In this document: piece by piece, positions 33,792 to 44,569 of the stretch
How the letters are laid out: the number at the start of each line of letters is the position of its first letter
How positions within the stretch are numbered: the first letter of the stretch is position 1
Assembly: GCA_036023115.1 (NCBI GenBank)
Contig: JAYKKT010000091.1
Location: 29,888,001 to 29,952,000, forward strand
Length of the DNA stretch: 64,000 nt
Source: Brasenia schreberi
Lineage: Eukaryota; Streptophyta; Magnoliopsida; Nymphaeales; Cabombaceae
Direction: 5' to 3'
The notes under the pieces: generated by a model
Databases searched by the model: none
The model's input: only the letters and a program-made list of their open reading frames with translations
Told to the model about the DNA's origin: nothing
Made by a program: the position numbers and the translations under genes

Positions 33792-36540
33792 CTATCGATT
33801 CCACAGATCCCTATCGTGTGCCATTTTAGCAGTTAACTCACAATAAGCTAGATTATTCTTTATTGTTTCTTTCCAATACTTTTGTGGTCGTCCTCTAGCT
33901 CTTTTAATACTTTCCAAATTTAATTTTTCATACCTTCTTACATGTTCTTCTTTTGATCTTCTTTCTATATGTCCAAACCATCTTAAACGATATTCTCTCA
34001 TTTTATCCTCTATTGGTGCCACTCCTAATTTGTTTCTAATAACCTCATTAACTGCCCAACACTAGAAACATAAAACATGGCAGGCCTAATTGCTGCTCTA
34101 TAATATTTACCTATTAACTTTAATGGTATCTTCTTATCACAAAGAATACCTCATAATCCTCTCCATTTTAACCAACCATCATTAATTCTATGCGTAACAT
34201 CTCCATCAATTCTTCCATCACTATGAAAAATTGACCCTAGGTATTTAAAACTTTTCTTTTGGGGGATGCAATGTGTGCCAATTTTAATTTCTATGTCCTC
34301 TGAGGTAACCAAATGATCAAACTTACATTCCATATACTCTGTCTTTGTTCTACTAAGTCGGAGGCCTTTGCTTTCTAATGTTTCTCTCCATAGTTCCAAT
34401 TTTCTATTAACTTTTTCTTTAGACTCCTCCACTAATACAATGTCATATGCAAATAACATACACCCAGGTACTTCATCTTGAATATGTTTTATTAACTCAT
34501 CAATCACCATTATAAATAAGTATGGACTTAAAGTTGATCCTTGATGTAACCCAATATTAACTTCAAAGAAGTCTGTCATTCCTTCATGAGCCCTAACACA
34601 TGTTTTTGCACCATCATACATGTCTCTTATAAGGTTAATATATGTCAATGAGATACCTCTTTTTTCCAAAGTTCTCCAAAGAACCTCCCTCGGTACTCTA
34701 TCATAAGTTTTTTCTAGATCAATAAATATCATGTGAATGTCTTTCTTTTTTGCTCTAAAATGTTCCATAAGATGTCTCAAAAGGTTAATCGCTTCAACAG
34801 TAAATCTGCCTGACATGAATCCAAATTGGTTATGTGTTGTACTCGATACTTATCTTAACCTACGTTCGATAATTCTTTCCTACAATTTCATAGTATGACT
34901 CATTAACTTGATACCTCGCTAATTCACACAATTTTGAATGTCTCTCTTGTTCTTATATATGGGTATAAGTGTACCTGCTCTCAATTCTTCGGGCATCTTT
35001 TGGTATTTCCATATTTCGTTAAATAGTCTTGTGAGACAAGTGATTCCTATTTCTCCTAGTATTTTCCAAACTTCTATAGGAATATTATATGGTCCTATCA
35101 ATTTACCACCCTTCATATATTTAAGAGCTTCTTTGACTTCATTCTTTTTAATACGTCGGTAGAAATTATAGTTTATATACTTTTCTGACTTGGCTAAATC
35201 TCCCAAACTAATATTAACATCTTTGTTTTCATTAAAAAGATTATAAAAATAGTTTTTCCATCTATTTCTTATATCATTCATTGCCACTAGAATTTTTTCG
35301 TCCTCGTCTTTTATGCATCTAACATAATTAAGATCTTTAGTTTTCTTATCTCTAGCCCTAGCTATCCTAAAAATATCTCTTTCACCCTCTTTTGAGTTGA
35401 GTTTTTTATATAAGTCCTCCCAAATCTTAGCTTTTGCTTCACTAACGGCCCTTTTCGCTTCCTTCTTTGCTTTCTTATAAGCTTCTAAAGTTTCACTAGT
35501 TTTCTTAGCATAATGTAATTTGTAACATGCCCTCTTTGTCTTGATTTTATTTTGTACTACTTCACTCCACCACCAAGCTTCTTTTTGTGCTGGTACACCT
35601 CCCTTAGATACCCTTAACACATCTTTCGCCATTTTCCTAATATGTATAGTCATATTGTTCCACATATCACAGGGTGTGCCAACATAATTCCAAACATCAC
35701 CTTGAAGGACTTTCTGTTTAAATATATCTTCTTTTTCGCTTTTGAGGTTCCACCATTTAGTTCGAATAGCTCGATGCACTCTTTTCTTCTTTGTCCATTT
35801 TTTTATTTGTAAATCCTTAACTAAAAGTCAATGTTGGGTGGTTAAGCTTTCTCTTGGAATTACCTTATAATCCTTACAACACGCTCTATCTCTTTTTCTA
35901 CAAATAAAGTAATCAATTTGTGTTTGTGATAAGCCACTCTTATAAGTAATTAAATGTTCATCTCGTTTTTTGAAGATTGTATTGACTATAAAGAGATCAA
36001 ATGCCATAGCAAAATTTAAAATCTCCCTACCTTCCTCGTTTATATCCCCAAAACCAAAGTTTCCATGAATCCCTTGATATCCTAATGCCTCTTTACCGAC
36101 ATGTCCATTTAAATCTCCTCCTAAAAAAATCATCTCCCTTTGTGGAATCTTTTGAAACACATTATCTAACTCTTCCAAAAAAACTATCTTTATACTATCT
36201 TCTAGTCCTACTTGGGGTGCGTAAGCACAAACTATATTCAAAACCTCTGCTCCTAACACTAATTTCAACGTCATGATTCGGTTACCATATCGTTGTATGC
36301 CTACTACACTATCCTTTAAATCTTTATTTATGATAATATCAACTCCGTTTCAAGCCTTTTCTTTACCTAAGTACCATAATTTAAAACCTGTATCCTCTAT
36401 CTCCTTTGCTTTTTCTCGAACCCATTTTGTCTCTTGTAAACATAGAATATGAATCTTTCTCCGAATCATAGTATCTACCACCTCCATTAGCTTACTAGAT
36501 AATGTTTCGATATTCCAAGAACCATGGGGAGACCCTCTCC
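33792..36540 (-). pseudogene. LINE C endonuclease/reverse transcriptase ORF, nearly intact but disabled
   Basis: The endonuclease carries IHILCLQETKWVREK (catalytic Glu kept, unlike copy A), [15 protein letters not shown] and [19 protein letters not shown]. The RT carries [35 protein letters not shown] and [20 protein letters not shown]; the catalytic box reads FAYD where FADD is expected, so the second metal ligand is lost. The C-terminal module ends [18 protein letters not shown]. Breaks occur near 36300, 35828, 34900 and 34150, leaving open pieces of 148, 286 and 221 codons. Confidence 0.85.
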
Positions 36541-36805
36541 GCAAATTATTCACTACATTCGATCGGCAATGTAGCGGGACTAACTTCTTTACCCACACTC
36601 GTTCATGATGTGGGAACCCTCTCTGCAATTGATTCACTACATTCGAGCTGCAATCTAGCGGGACTAACTTCTTTACCCACACCCGTCCATGATGTGGGAA
36701 CACTTTTTGCAATTGATTTACTACATTCAAGCGAAAATGTAGTGGTCCTTGCTTACTTATTACTGCATTCAGGATCTGCAGCATGTCGCTAGGCGGGGAC
36801 GCCCC

Positions 36806-37230
36806 CTATGTCACACGAGTGCGGGTGTGGGTTCAGACATGGGTGCGGGATACGATAAATTTCAAAATTTTTGAGTGCGGCGACACGACTAGAGTATATA
36901 ATATTATATATTATATATAATATTCAAGCAAAAACAAGTGAGACATGAATTAACATAAGTATATGACAATAGCAAGTACACAACTTTATATTAAAGCAAA
37001 ATACATAAATGGTAAACAACCTACTAATTTTATCATAATACACATAACACACAGTCGAGCTTTGCAGCGCGTCGCTAGGAAGGGACACCCCAAGGCAATG
37101 CTCTCTTAAAGAAAAAAAAATTTTGAATTTTTTTTTTGCCAATTTTTTTTTAGCAATGCCCAACTTTGTCAGTGTCGGTGTCGCACCCGTGTTGGGGTCG
37201 ACACTCCACCTCTTAGAGGTGTCTGTATGA
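36806..37230. other. Extra segment inside the LINE C leader
   Basis: The LINE A leader runs straight through this point; in copy C about 400 bp intervene. The segment begins near GAGTGCGGGTGTGGGTTC and ends near GTGTCGCACCCGTGTTGG, roughly inverted GC-rich ends. It also contains a second, diverged copy of the leader piece GTCGCTAGG...GGACACCCC (about 37068-37100). Insertion of a foreign element carrying or duplicating leader sequence is inferred. Confidence 0.4.
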
Positions 37231-37378
37231 CTTAGGACGCCTCAAAGGAATGCTCATAATTTTTGTAATCCATGTTATAAAATCCGACAAAGTTTTAACC
37301 CCCTCCTTTATCCGGGCTTGGGACCGGCAATGCAAGGGTGATCCCTTACATGGGCGGAGTTAGATGCCCGATATTATA

Positions 37379-38830
37379 TTTTAGAATTTTGATATGAAAG
37401 TTATATGTATAAAGTTGAAAATGTTATTGAATGAAACTTTCTTGTTTTGATATAATATACTTGTTAGTTGGTATTGCATTTATATTCATTTGTGTAAATT
37501 TATCTTTTTATTATATTCTTTAAGAGTGGCATACCCATAACTCAGTTTTTTTGAAATGTGTGTACCCATTACCGATACTGGTATCTTACCCGTATCCATG
37601 CAACGAAGGTGTCAAAAGCATGACTTCAGAGGATTTGGGTTGCAATGGCTGCCAACCTATGTCATAAATTTGTAACATTTCTATGATATGATGAGATAAT
37701 GTTGTGTATCAATGCTTGATGGATATGATCCAGGTTTTATATCACATGTTCTGTTTGTTGGTTCCTATCGCATTGTGTCCTGTAATAATGGCTTAATTTT
37801 TCTTGTTTTTTGTCAATATTTTTGGCTTTTCCATTTTTTTTATAAAATGTTGTTCATTAAACAATAAAAATAAATATTATATTGTAGTGTATGATACAAT
37901 ATGATATGCGTATCGGTACCTTGTACATTATGTGTTCTGAAATGATATTTACAGCATTGGTGCAAATGCTATTTAGGGGACAGTGCTGAAGTAAAACCCA
38001 ACATTTTTGGGTGTTTTTGATGAAAGTGGAAGATAGTGTGCAAGCTGCAAAGTGTTTTCTAAAGCAAACATGGGGAAAAGAAAACCCTTCTTGGACTTAA
38101 AAGGGCTTCAAAAGCCATGGTTTGCGATCATAGGTTGCCTGGAAAACCCATAAGAAAAAGTTGTCAGCTCATATGATATGCTATGTATCATATGGCATAA
38201 TACAGCAGTATGTTGTACAATGCCTGACATGGAGACATATCATTACGGGCCCTGAGCTATATTCATTCAGGCCTGATACACCTAGTAAATGGTTATTAGC
38301 GCAGATAACTTGGCATGATAGTTGTGAAGGATTCGGTAATTACATTTACTGGTTCACCATCGGTGTTGACATAGTTTAAATGTGATTTATCAATATCCGT
38401 TGAGTTACTCCAATTTATTCTCTCAATCAGTATGTCCTATTTGGTTCGAGGCAACTATTTGTTTAAGATAGGTTGGAACTTGAAGATGGATTATGGCATA
38501 GTTATTTCTGTGTAGCTAAGGAGTAACATGTAACGTTCCATGAAGAAATTCCATTCTATGAGAATAATGATGACCGAGTGGCCACAGATATGCCTTCCAT
38601 AATACTGCCAGGAACATTACATCAGATGGTATTATACTCTAACTTCCTTCTCAGGTAACACTCCTAGTCTCCTATTACTTCTAGTGCATCTAATGATTTA
38701 CCTATCCCTTTAATAAAGAGAAAACGTGAGACTGCCATGTATCCATTACATCAAATGGTATTATACTCTAATTTTCTAAAAAAATATCAATTATTTATCA
38801 TGAATGCACAAAATATGCACCTTCCCAAGT
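37379..38830. other. No gene recognised
   Basis: Possible faint hAT end remnant near 37880-37920 (GATACAATATGATATGCG). A 72-codon open frame at 38161-38379 is unassigned. Nothing firm. Confidence 0.35.
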
Positions 38831-39668
38831 GTTTTGAGGAAGCTAATCAGAGACGTTTTGAGGAAGCTAATCATAGACCCACATGACGTGTAACTATGGA
38901 TGAAAAAATCATAGCTTTAGAGCATAATCAAACATGGGTAATTTCAAATCTCTCACTAGAAAGGAAAAGAGTGGGCTCTAAGTGGTTGTACACTATCAAA
39001 TTCAATGCAGATGGAAGAAGTATGGAGCGATACAAAGTAAGGTTAGTGGCTAAAGGTTATAGTCAATCATATGAAATTGATTATAACGAGACGTTTACCC
39101 CAGTGAATACCATACGAATTATTCTAAGTATAGTTGTGAATCAGAAGTGAGAGTTATCATAGCTCGATGTTAAGAATGCTTTCCTTTAGAGTGATCTTTC
39201 AAAGAATATTTATATGGACATGCCACCATACTATAATAAAGGAATTCCATTAAATAAGGTATGCAAATTGAAGAAGTCTCTTTACGGGCTAAAGCAATCT
39301 CCTAGAGCGTGGTTTGAAAAATTTAGTAAAAGAATTCTTGGCTTGGGATTTAAAAGAAGTGTGAGTGATCACACTTTATTTATAAGACATGGTGAAAAAA
39401 TAATTTTATTGGTTGTATATGTTGATGATATCATAATTACAGGAGATAACGAAACTTAATTGCTTGTTTGATTTGAAATATCTTAGAAAATTGCATTATT
39501 TCCTTGGAATTGAAATTATTCGAAAGGATAATTGTCTCTTTTTCATGTCAAAGAAAGTATATCTTTGACTTGTTAAAAGGAAACTATGATGGAAGATTGT
39601 CGGATATGTATCATCCCAATTGAACCTTACGAAGATGTGGGCAAATATCAAAAAATAGTAGGTAAACT

Positions 39669-42600
39669 CAGTGTTGTTTGACGCGTATCGTATCACGTAT
39701 CGTTGGGCTCTACGATACGGGTGTATCGTATCATATCGCCTGTATCATACTTTAATATTAAAATAATACAAAAAAATATTTAAAAATTCAAGAAAAATTA
39801 GTAAAAAACCGAAAAAATCAAGAAGAAATAGGAAAAATCTGGAAAAAATTGGTAATTACTCTAAATTCATATAATACAAAGTTTAGTACAGATTGAGCAT
39901 TCAACATTGAACAATTGCATGATTTGCATCCAAATTTACATATTTTGAATAACAAAAAATGAAATACATTTACATTTTACAAATTATAATCAGGATCATC
40001 AACTAAATAATCTTCATCTTTTCCTTGTTGAAGATCCTCATCAGCATCAGCAATAACACCTTCTGCTTGGAAATCAAATTCTAAATCTCCTTGATATTGT
40101 TGTTGCGCTCCTTCCAAATTAATTCATGCAATGTCTTCTTTAGTTAGGAGGGCATTTTCTTGACTGTCTTCTTTAATCTAGTCTTCTAATATATCAAAAT
40201 TATCCAAACTTATTGGATCAAATTGGCTTTCTTATCTATTTACTTTTTTTAATTGCCTACAACAAACAAAGATAAATAATTAGTAAATAATATTAACAAT
40301 TGAAGTTAAACAATTTATTGAATTGAACATTTAAGTAATACAACATTACCTTTCACGAAGGCGCATGTTACAACAAATAAAAACTAAATCATTTAGTCTC
40401 TTATGTTCCAACTTGTTGCGCTTTTTTGTATGGATGTGTTAAAAAACACTCCAATTCCTTTCACAACCCGTTGCACTAAAGGTTTGGCTCAGAACTCTCA
40501 CTGCAAAATCATTAAGGTTCGGACAATTAGTTCAAAACCTATTTCACCAAACATTTGTAGAAAAGACAAACATTAGAGACATAATCCACAGTAATATAAG
40601 ATATATTGATTTAAGAAACTTAAATACGAAGATAAACAATTTATCTGAACGCGTCGTAGTGTGGTTGCAAATTGCTACAGGTAAACTCATCAAGTGAAGA
40701 GCATTATCATAAATCTCCATCTCTCGATGTATAGCATATGCTATGCTCTTATCAGGGACTAATTTATCAATATAGTCAATGATGCCTCGATTAACCTCAC
40801 TGTCCCTTTTAAAGGTTGCTGAGTACCTGAATGATGGGTTTAGATAATATGTTGTTGCATGAATAGGCTGATGCAATTGTTTATTCCATATATTATCAAT
40901 GATTTTTCACACGGGCACATAATCTCTCTTTTTTCTATTAAATTTATTTTTGATGGCTTCTTTTGCCCTATTCATGGCTTCATAAAGATAGCCCATAGAT
41001 GGTTTCTCCTCGCTGTCAGCCAATCTCAAAACCTTTACTAAAGTACATGTAATCCTCAACAGTCTAACACATGCATTAAAAAATGTACTCCTGAAGACTG
41101 TCTCAGAAACTTTCTGTTTCTTCTATTTTGAGACAACTTTGTAAATTGTTGCAACTCATCTGAGGAGAACATTCTCTTCAATGCTTGCTTCTGTCTCACA
41201 ATACTCTGTACAGATAAGAAGTTTGTTGCAAACCGAGTTGCAACTGTTCAAAAAAGCTCTTCACCTTCTGTACATCTCCTCATCATACACAAAACAAATG
41301 CGTGGTTGTAAATGAATTTTGTGATATCTTGACAACACTCAATTGTTGCCTTTATTTCATCATCTCACCAATGTCCTAAGGATGAGATTTAAATAATAGG
41401 TTGCATATGGTGTCCGGTAGAAAGTCCCATAAATATCAGCTAACTCCTTCCCAGCTGCTTTATAGTTAGTTGCATTATCTGTAATCAATTGGACTACATT
41501 CTCTAACCCAACCTCTTGTATAACCTTATCAAATTCTTGTCGTAAGATATCCGCAGTGTGTCTCTCATCTGACATATCTAAAGATCTCAAAAATATAAGT
41601 CTTTTAGGACAGTAGAAAAGAAAGTTTAGCAAGGTCATTCCTCGCCTATCTGTCTATCCATCTGTCATGATAGTGCAACCTGTCTCCTTCGATGACTCTC
41701 TCAATGTCGAACAATATTCTTGAACTTCAATGACGATCTTATCTAAGATCTTTCCTCTCAACTTTTGATAGGAGGGCATCTTGTATCTTGGATCGATGTT
41801 AACAATTACATCTGTCATTGCTTAAAAATGAAAATTGTTTGCTGCATTGAATGGAATGCATGCATCATAAAATCATCTGTCCACTACAAGGTCTGCCTGA
41901 TCATGTAACTGTTCTGAAGTCATAGCTGCACGAATTCAAGGTTGAGTACCAGGTGTAGTAGTAGAGGAAAAAATAAATGTATGGTAGAAGAAGCTCTTCC
42001 TCTACTCCTTACTGAACTTCCTCTTCTACCACCTCCAAAGTCTTCAGCAACCCTCTTTTCCCTGTTAGGTGCTCGTGAACTGCTACTATCAATCTTTGTT
42101 CTGGTATCTGAAGGCAAACTATCATAGAATCCAATAACATCATCATCTTCTTCAAACATCTCAAAATCATCCTTTTGGTGTCTCCTTTCTTGTATACTCT
42201 CAATCGTCTGCAGACATTGTCATTAAATACCTGCTGGTAAACTTCTAACTTTGCCTTTACAAGGAACAACTTCTTTCCTAATCCCTGTTAGGTGGTGTTT
42301 CAACCTTGAAATTCCACCACTAACCACCCTCTCACAAAATAAACATATGATCTTTAATCTAGAACCCTCAACTTGTGTACCCCACTGCTATGTCGGATCA
42401 TCATAACGGGAATGAGAGTCTCTAACACCCTTTCCTACCATCTCAATTAAGTACTTTAATTCAATAAAAAACCTGAAAATAAAAGTACTTCGTAAATCCC
42501 CAATCGTCAAATAACACTCAAATAGAGTGTCTCCCACTTCATGAATGTAATAAAAATCATATCCACACACTTAATAACTTCATATTTTGTCATTCAAAAA

Positions 42601-42888
42601 AAGAAATATATAAATAAAAAAATAACAAATACAAAGGATAAAATGAAGAAAAACACTAAAAATATACCTAAATCCGATATAGGAGGCTTGCACGAACATC
42701 GTAGAGCACGTTTTTGAAGCCTTGAATACCAAGGAGGCGAACAAATGTTCTTGGGGAGCTTGGGAAGGTTTGAAGAGAGAGAGGAAACCCACAAAAAATA
42801 CGGGTTTCTGTTTGGCCATAAGGGTCTCTAGGCGTATCATACGATACGGGCGATACGATGCGATAACTTGTCAATTATGATAACACTG
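39669..42888 (-). mobile_element. hAT element copy 4, complete, perfect TSD
   Basis: Termini CAGTGTTGTTTGACGCG (39669) and, inverted, the end AATTATGATAACACTG (42888). Perfect 8-bp target duplication GGTAAACT at 39661-39668 and 42889-42896. Length 3220 bp. Both ends carry dense CGTATC/GATACG motifs. It landed in the copia RNase H region, and excision in silico would restore GKLIYLT. Confidence 0.9.
39977..42441 (-). pseudogene. hAT transposase, copy 4
   Basis: From MVGKGVRDSHSRYDDP, followed by an in-frame TAG, a BED zinc finger keeps CLFCERVVSGGISRLKHHL. A Ser/Arg-rich linker, then a central DUF659-type domain with RHTADILRQEFDKVIQEV and [20 protein letters not shown] follow. The usual CAAHCLDLIL box reads YATYYLNLIL. 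The region equivalent to [20 protein letters not shown], the dimerisation domain and an acidic tail ending DDPDYNL follow. Several stops and shifts (near 42090, 41650, 41360, 40920, 40200) disable it. Confidence 0.8.
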
Positions 42889-43103
42889 GGTAAACTAATA
42901 TACCTCACTATTATTCGATCAGATATCAGTTTTGTTGTGAGTTATATGAGCATATGGATGCATTGTTCCACACGACATCATATAAAATTAGCTTTCCATA
43001 TTATTAGATACTTGAAATCGTCCATTACTCATGGTTTACTATATTCACATAATAGTTCTATGAGAATTAAAATCTATTTAGATGCTTACTGGGCAGGTTC
43101 TAC

Positions 43104-43625
43104 CAGTGTTGTTTGACACATATCGTATTGCTAGGCTCCACGATACAGCCGTATCGTATTACTGGGCATTACTCACGTATCGTATCGGTCGTATCGTACT
43201 TTAATATTAAAATAATACAAAATTATTTAAAAAATCAAGAAAAAATAGTAAAAATCCAAAACAAATCAAGAAAAATTTGGTAATTGCTTTAAATTCATAT
43301 AATGCAAAGTTTAGCATAGATTGAATATTCAACATTGAACAATTGCATCCAAAATTACATATTTTGAAGCAAAAAATGAAATATATTTACATTTTACATA
43401 TTGTAAATTCGTATCAGGATCATTAACTAAATAATCTTCATCTTCTCCTTGATAAAAAATCAAAGTTTCTCATCACCTTCTACTTTAAAATGAAAATCTT
43501 CACCTTCTTCGTGATGTTGTTGCACTCAAATTAATTTATGCAATGTCTTCTTCGGTTAGGGGTGCATTTTCTTCGTTATCTTCCATAATCTACTCATCTA
43601 ATATATCAAAATTAACAAACATCTA
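43104..43625 (-). mobile_element. hAT copy 5, 3' portion only
   Basis: Starts CAGTGTTGTTTGACACA at 43104, directly after copia RNase H sequence, with the subterminal CGTATC motifs and then the acidic C-terminal transposase exon in reverse, up to about 43625. Beyond that the similarity is lost. A short 5'-subterminal relic (GGCGTATCGCCTGTATCG) at about 44177-44198 may be its other end. No target duplication could be matched. Confidence 0.65.
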
Positions 43626-44340
43626 TCTTTTTAGATGTAGTTGTCATATTTGCTAATTTTCATATGTGAGCAAAACAATGAGCTCCATTTCTTTGATTAT
43701 TGAGTCTATGACACCTCAGTGATATGATTTTATTACTTGATGATATCTCCTTTTTTTTCTTAGTGGAGACTAGCTTTTTAACTAATGCTTGAGCTTCATT
43801 TCTTACTTCACAGACTTAGTTAAGCCTCACACACATTGATCATGTTCCACTAAATGGAAGTCATGTAAGGTGAACCCTAAAATAGTGAAGTTGTGAAATG
43901 CTCACTCAATGAACGGAGACAACCAAATGTTTTTAATTGTTTGTGATCTCATGAAATTAGAAACTGCTAGCAGAAATATATCTAAAAGTTAGCAATAGAA
44001 TGAAATAATTTTGTCAAAAATTTTATTTGTTTATAAATTATTCTTATTCAATAAATGAAATTATAAACCCAAATTACAAGCATATCAAAGGATGCGTTGG
44101 AGGGAAGTAAAGAGAGGAGAAGAGAGGTCATAAATTTTTTAAAAAAATTGGAAAAAAATATTTGATTTTTTTTTTGGCGTATCGCCTGTATCGTACAACC
44201 CAAATTACAAACTTTGGACAGATTTGGACAAACTTTGGGCAAATTCGACAACCATCCTAGCATCTCACATTTTTTCTCTCTTTGTCTACTAAAACCCTAA
44301 GAGTGCTACTTAATATGTGTAAGGGTTCTTTGAACTTAAA
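43626..44340. other. Unassigned spacer with a 14-bp direct duplication
   Basis: AACCCAAATTACAA occurs near 44067 and again near 44199, enclosing about 120 bp that ends in hAT subterminal sequence. No gene is seen; an 71-codon minus-strand frame here is without domain. Confidence 0.4.
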
Positions 44341-44569
44341 AGATGTATATGTCCTTGTACTTAAACATATTTAAACAAAAGAGATTAAACAACAATATAT
44401 AACTGGATCATATCAGCAACAAGAGTGATCTAATATTGAGACAATCCAAAAAGTTCTTCTCAACATATTATATATGTAATGATTTATTGCTGAAACTCAA
44501 TTAGAAATAATACAAGAAAATAATCCTCAAAGAGTAGGGGAACTTCTCCTTCCCTTCAATACCTTGGAC
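44341..44569 (-). repeat. Likely part of the LTR of copia remnant 3
   Basis: AT-rich sequence left of hAT copy 6 that appears to continue at 47857-47985 once the hAT is removed. The polypurine-tract-like ACTTTAGGGGACG (minus strand, about 48033-48020) adjoins it, so it lies where the 3' LTR of the minus-strand copia should be. No second LTR was found for comparison. Confidence 0.4.

Larger units (their letters stand above)
33723..37360 (-). mobile_element. RTE-type LINE, long copy C
   Basis: Runs on the minus strand from the 5' end at 37360 (reverse complement of GGCGGAGTT) to the (TTG)n tail at 33723. Target duplication TAGATGCCTGATATTATA (33705-33722) against the copy at 37361-37378 has one mismatch in 18. 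It carries three 84-bp leader repeats (about 36505-36760), an extra segment in its leader (about 36806-37230), and an endonuclease-RT ORF with few breaks. Confidence 0.9.
38831..43103 (+). mobile_element. Copia pol remnant 2, interrupted by a hAT element
   Basis: RT sequence lies at 38896-39668: LEHNQTWVISNL, YKVRLVAKGYSQSYEIDYNE, LKKSLYGLKQSPRAWFEKF and an intact YVDDIIITGDNE. After the hAT element (39669-42888) the RNase H region resumes at 42889 with [20 protein letters not shown] and ends at DAYWAGST, where hAT copy 5 begins. A 24-bp tandem duplication (TTTTGAGGAAGCTAATCA...) sits at about 38831-38878. Stops at 39148 and 39189 and indels make it non-functional; no LTRs were found. Confidence 0.85.
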
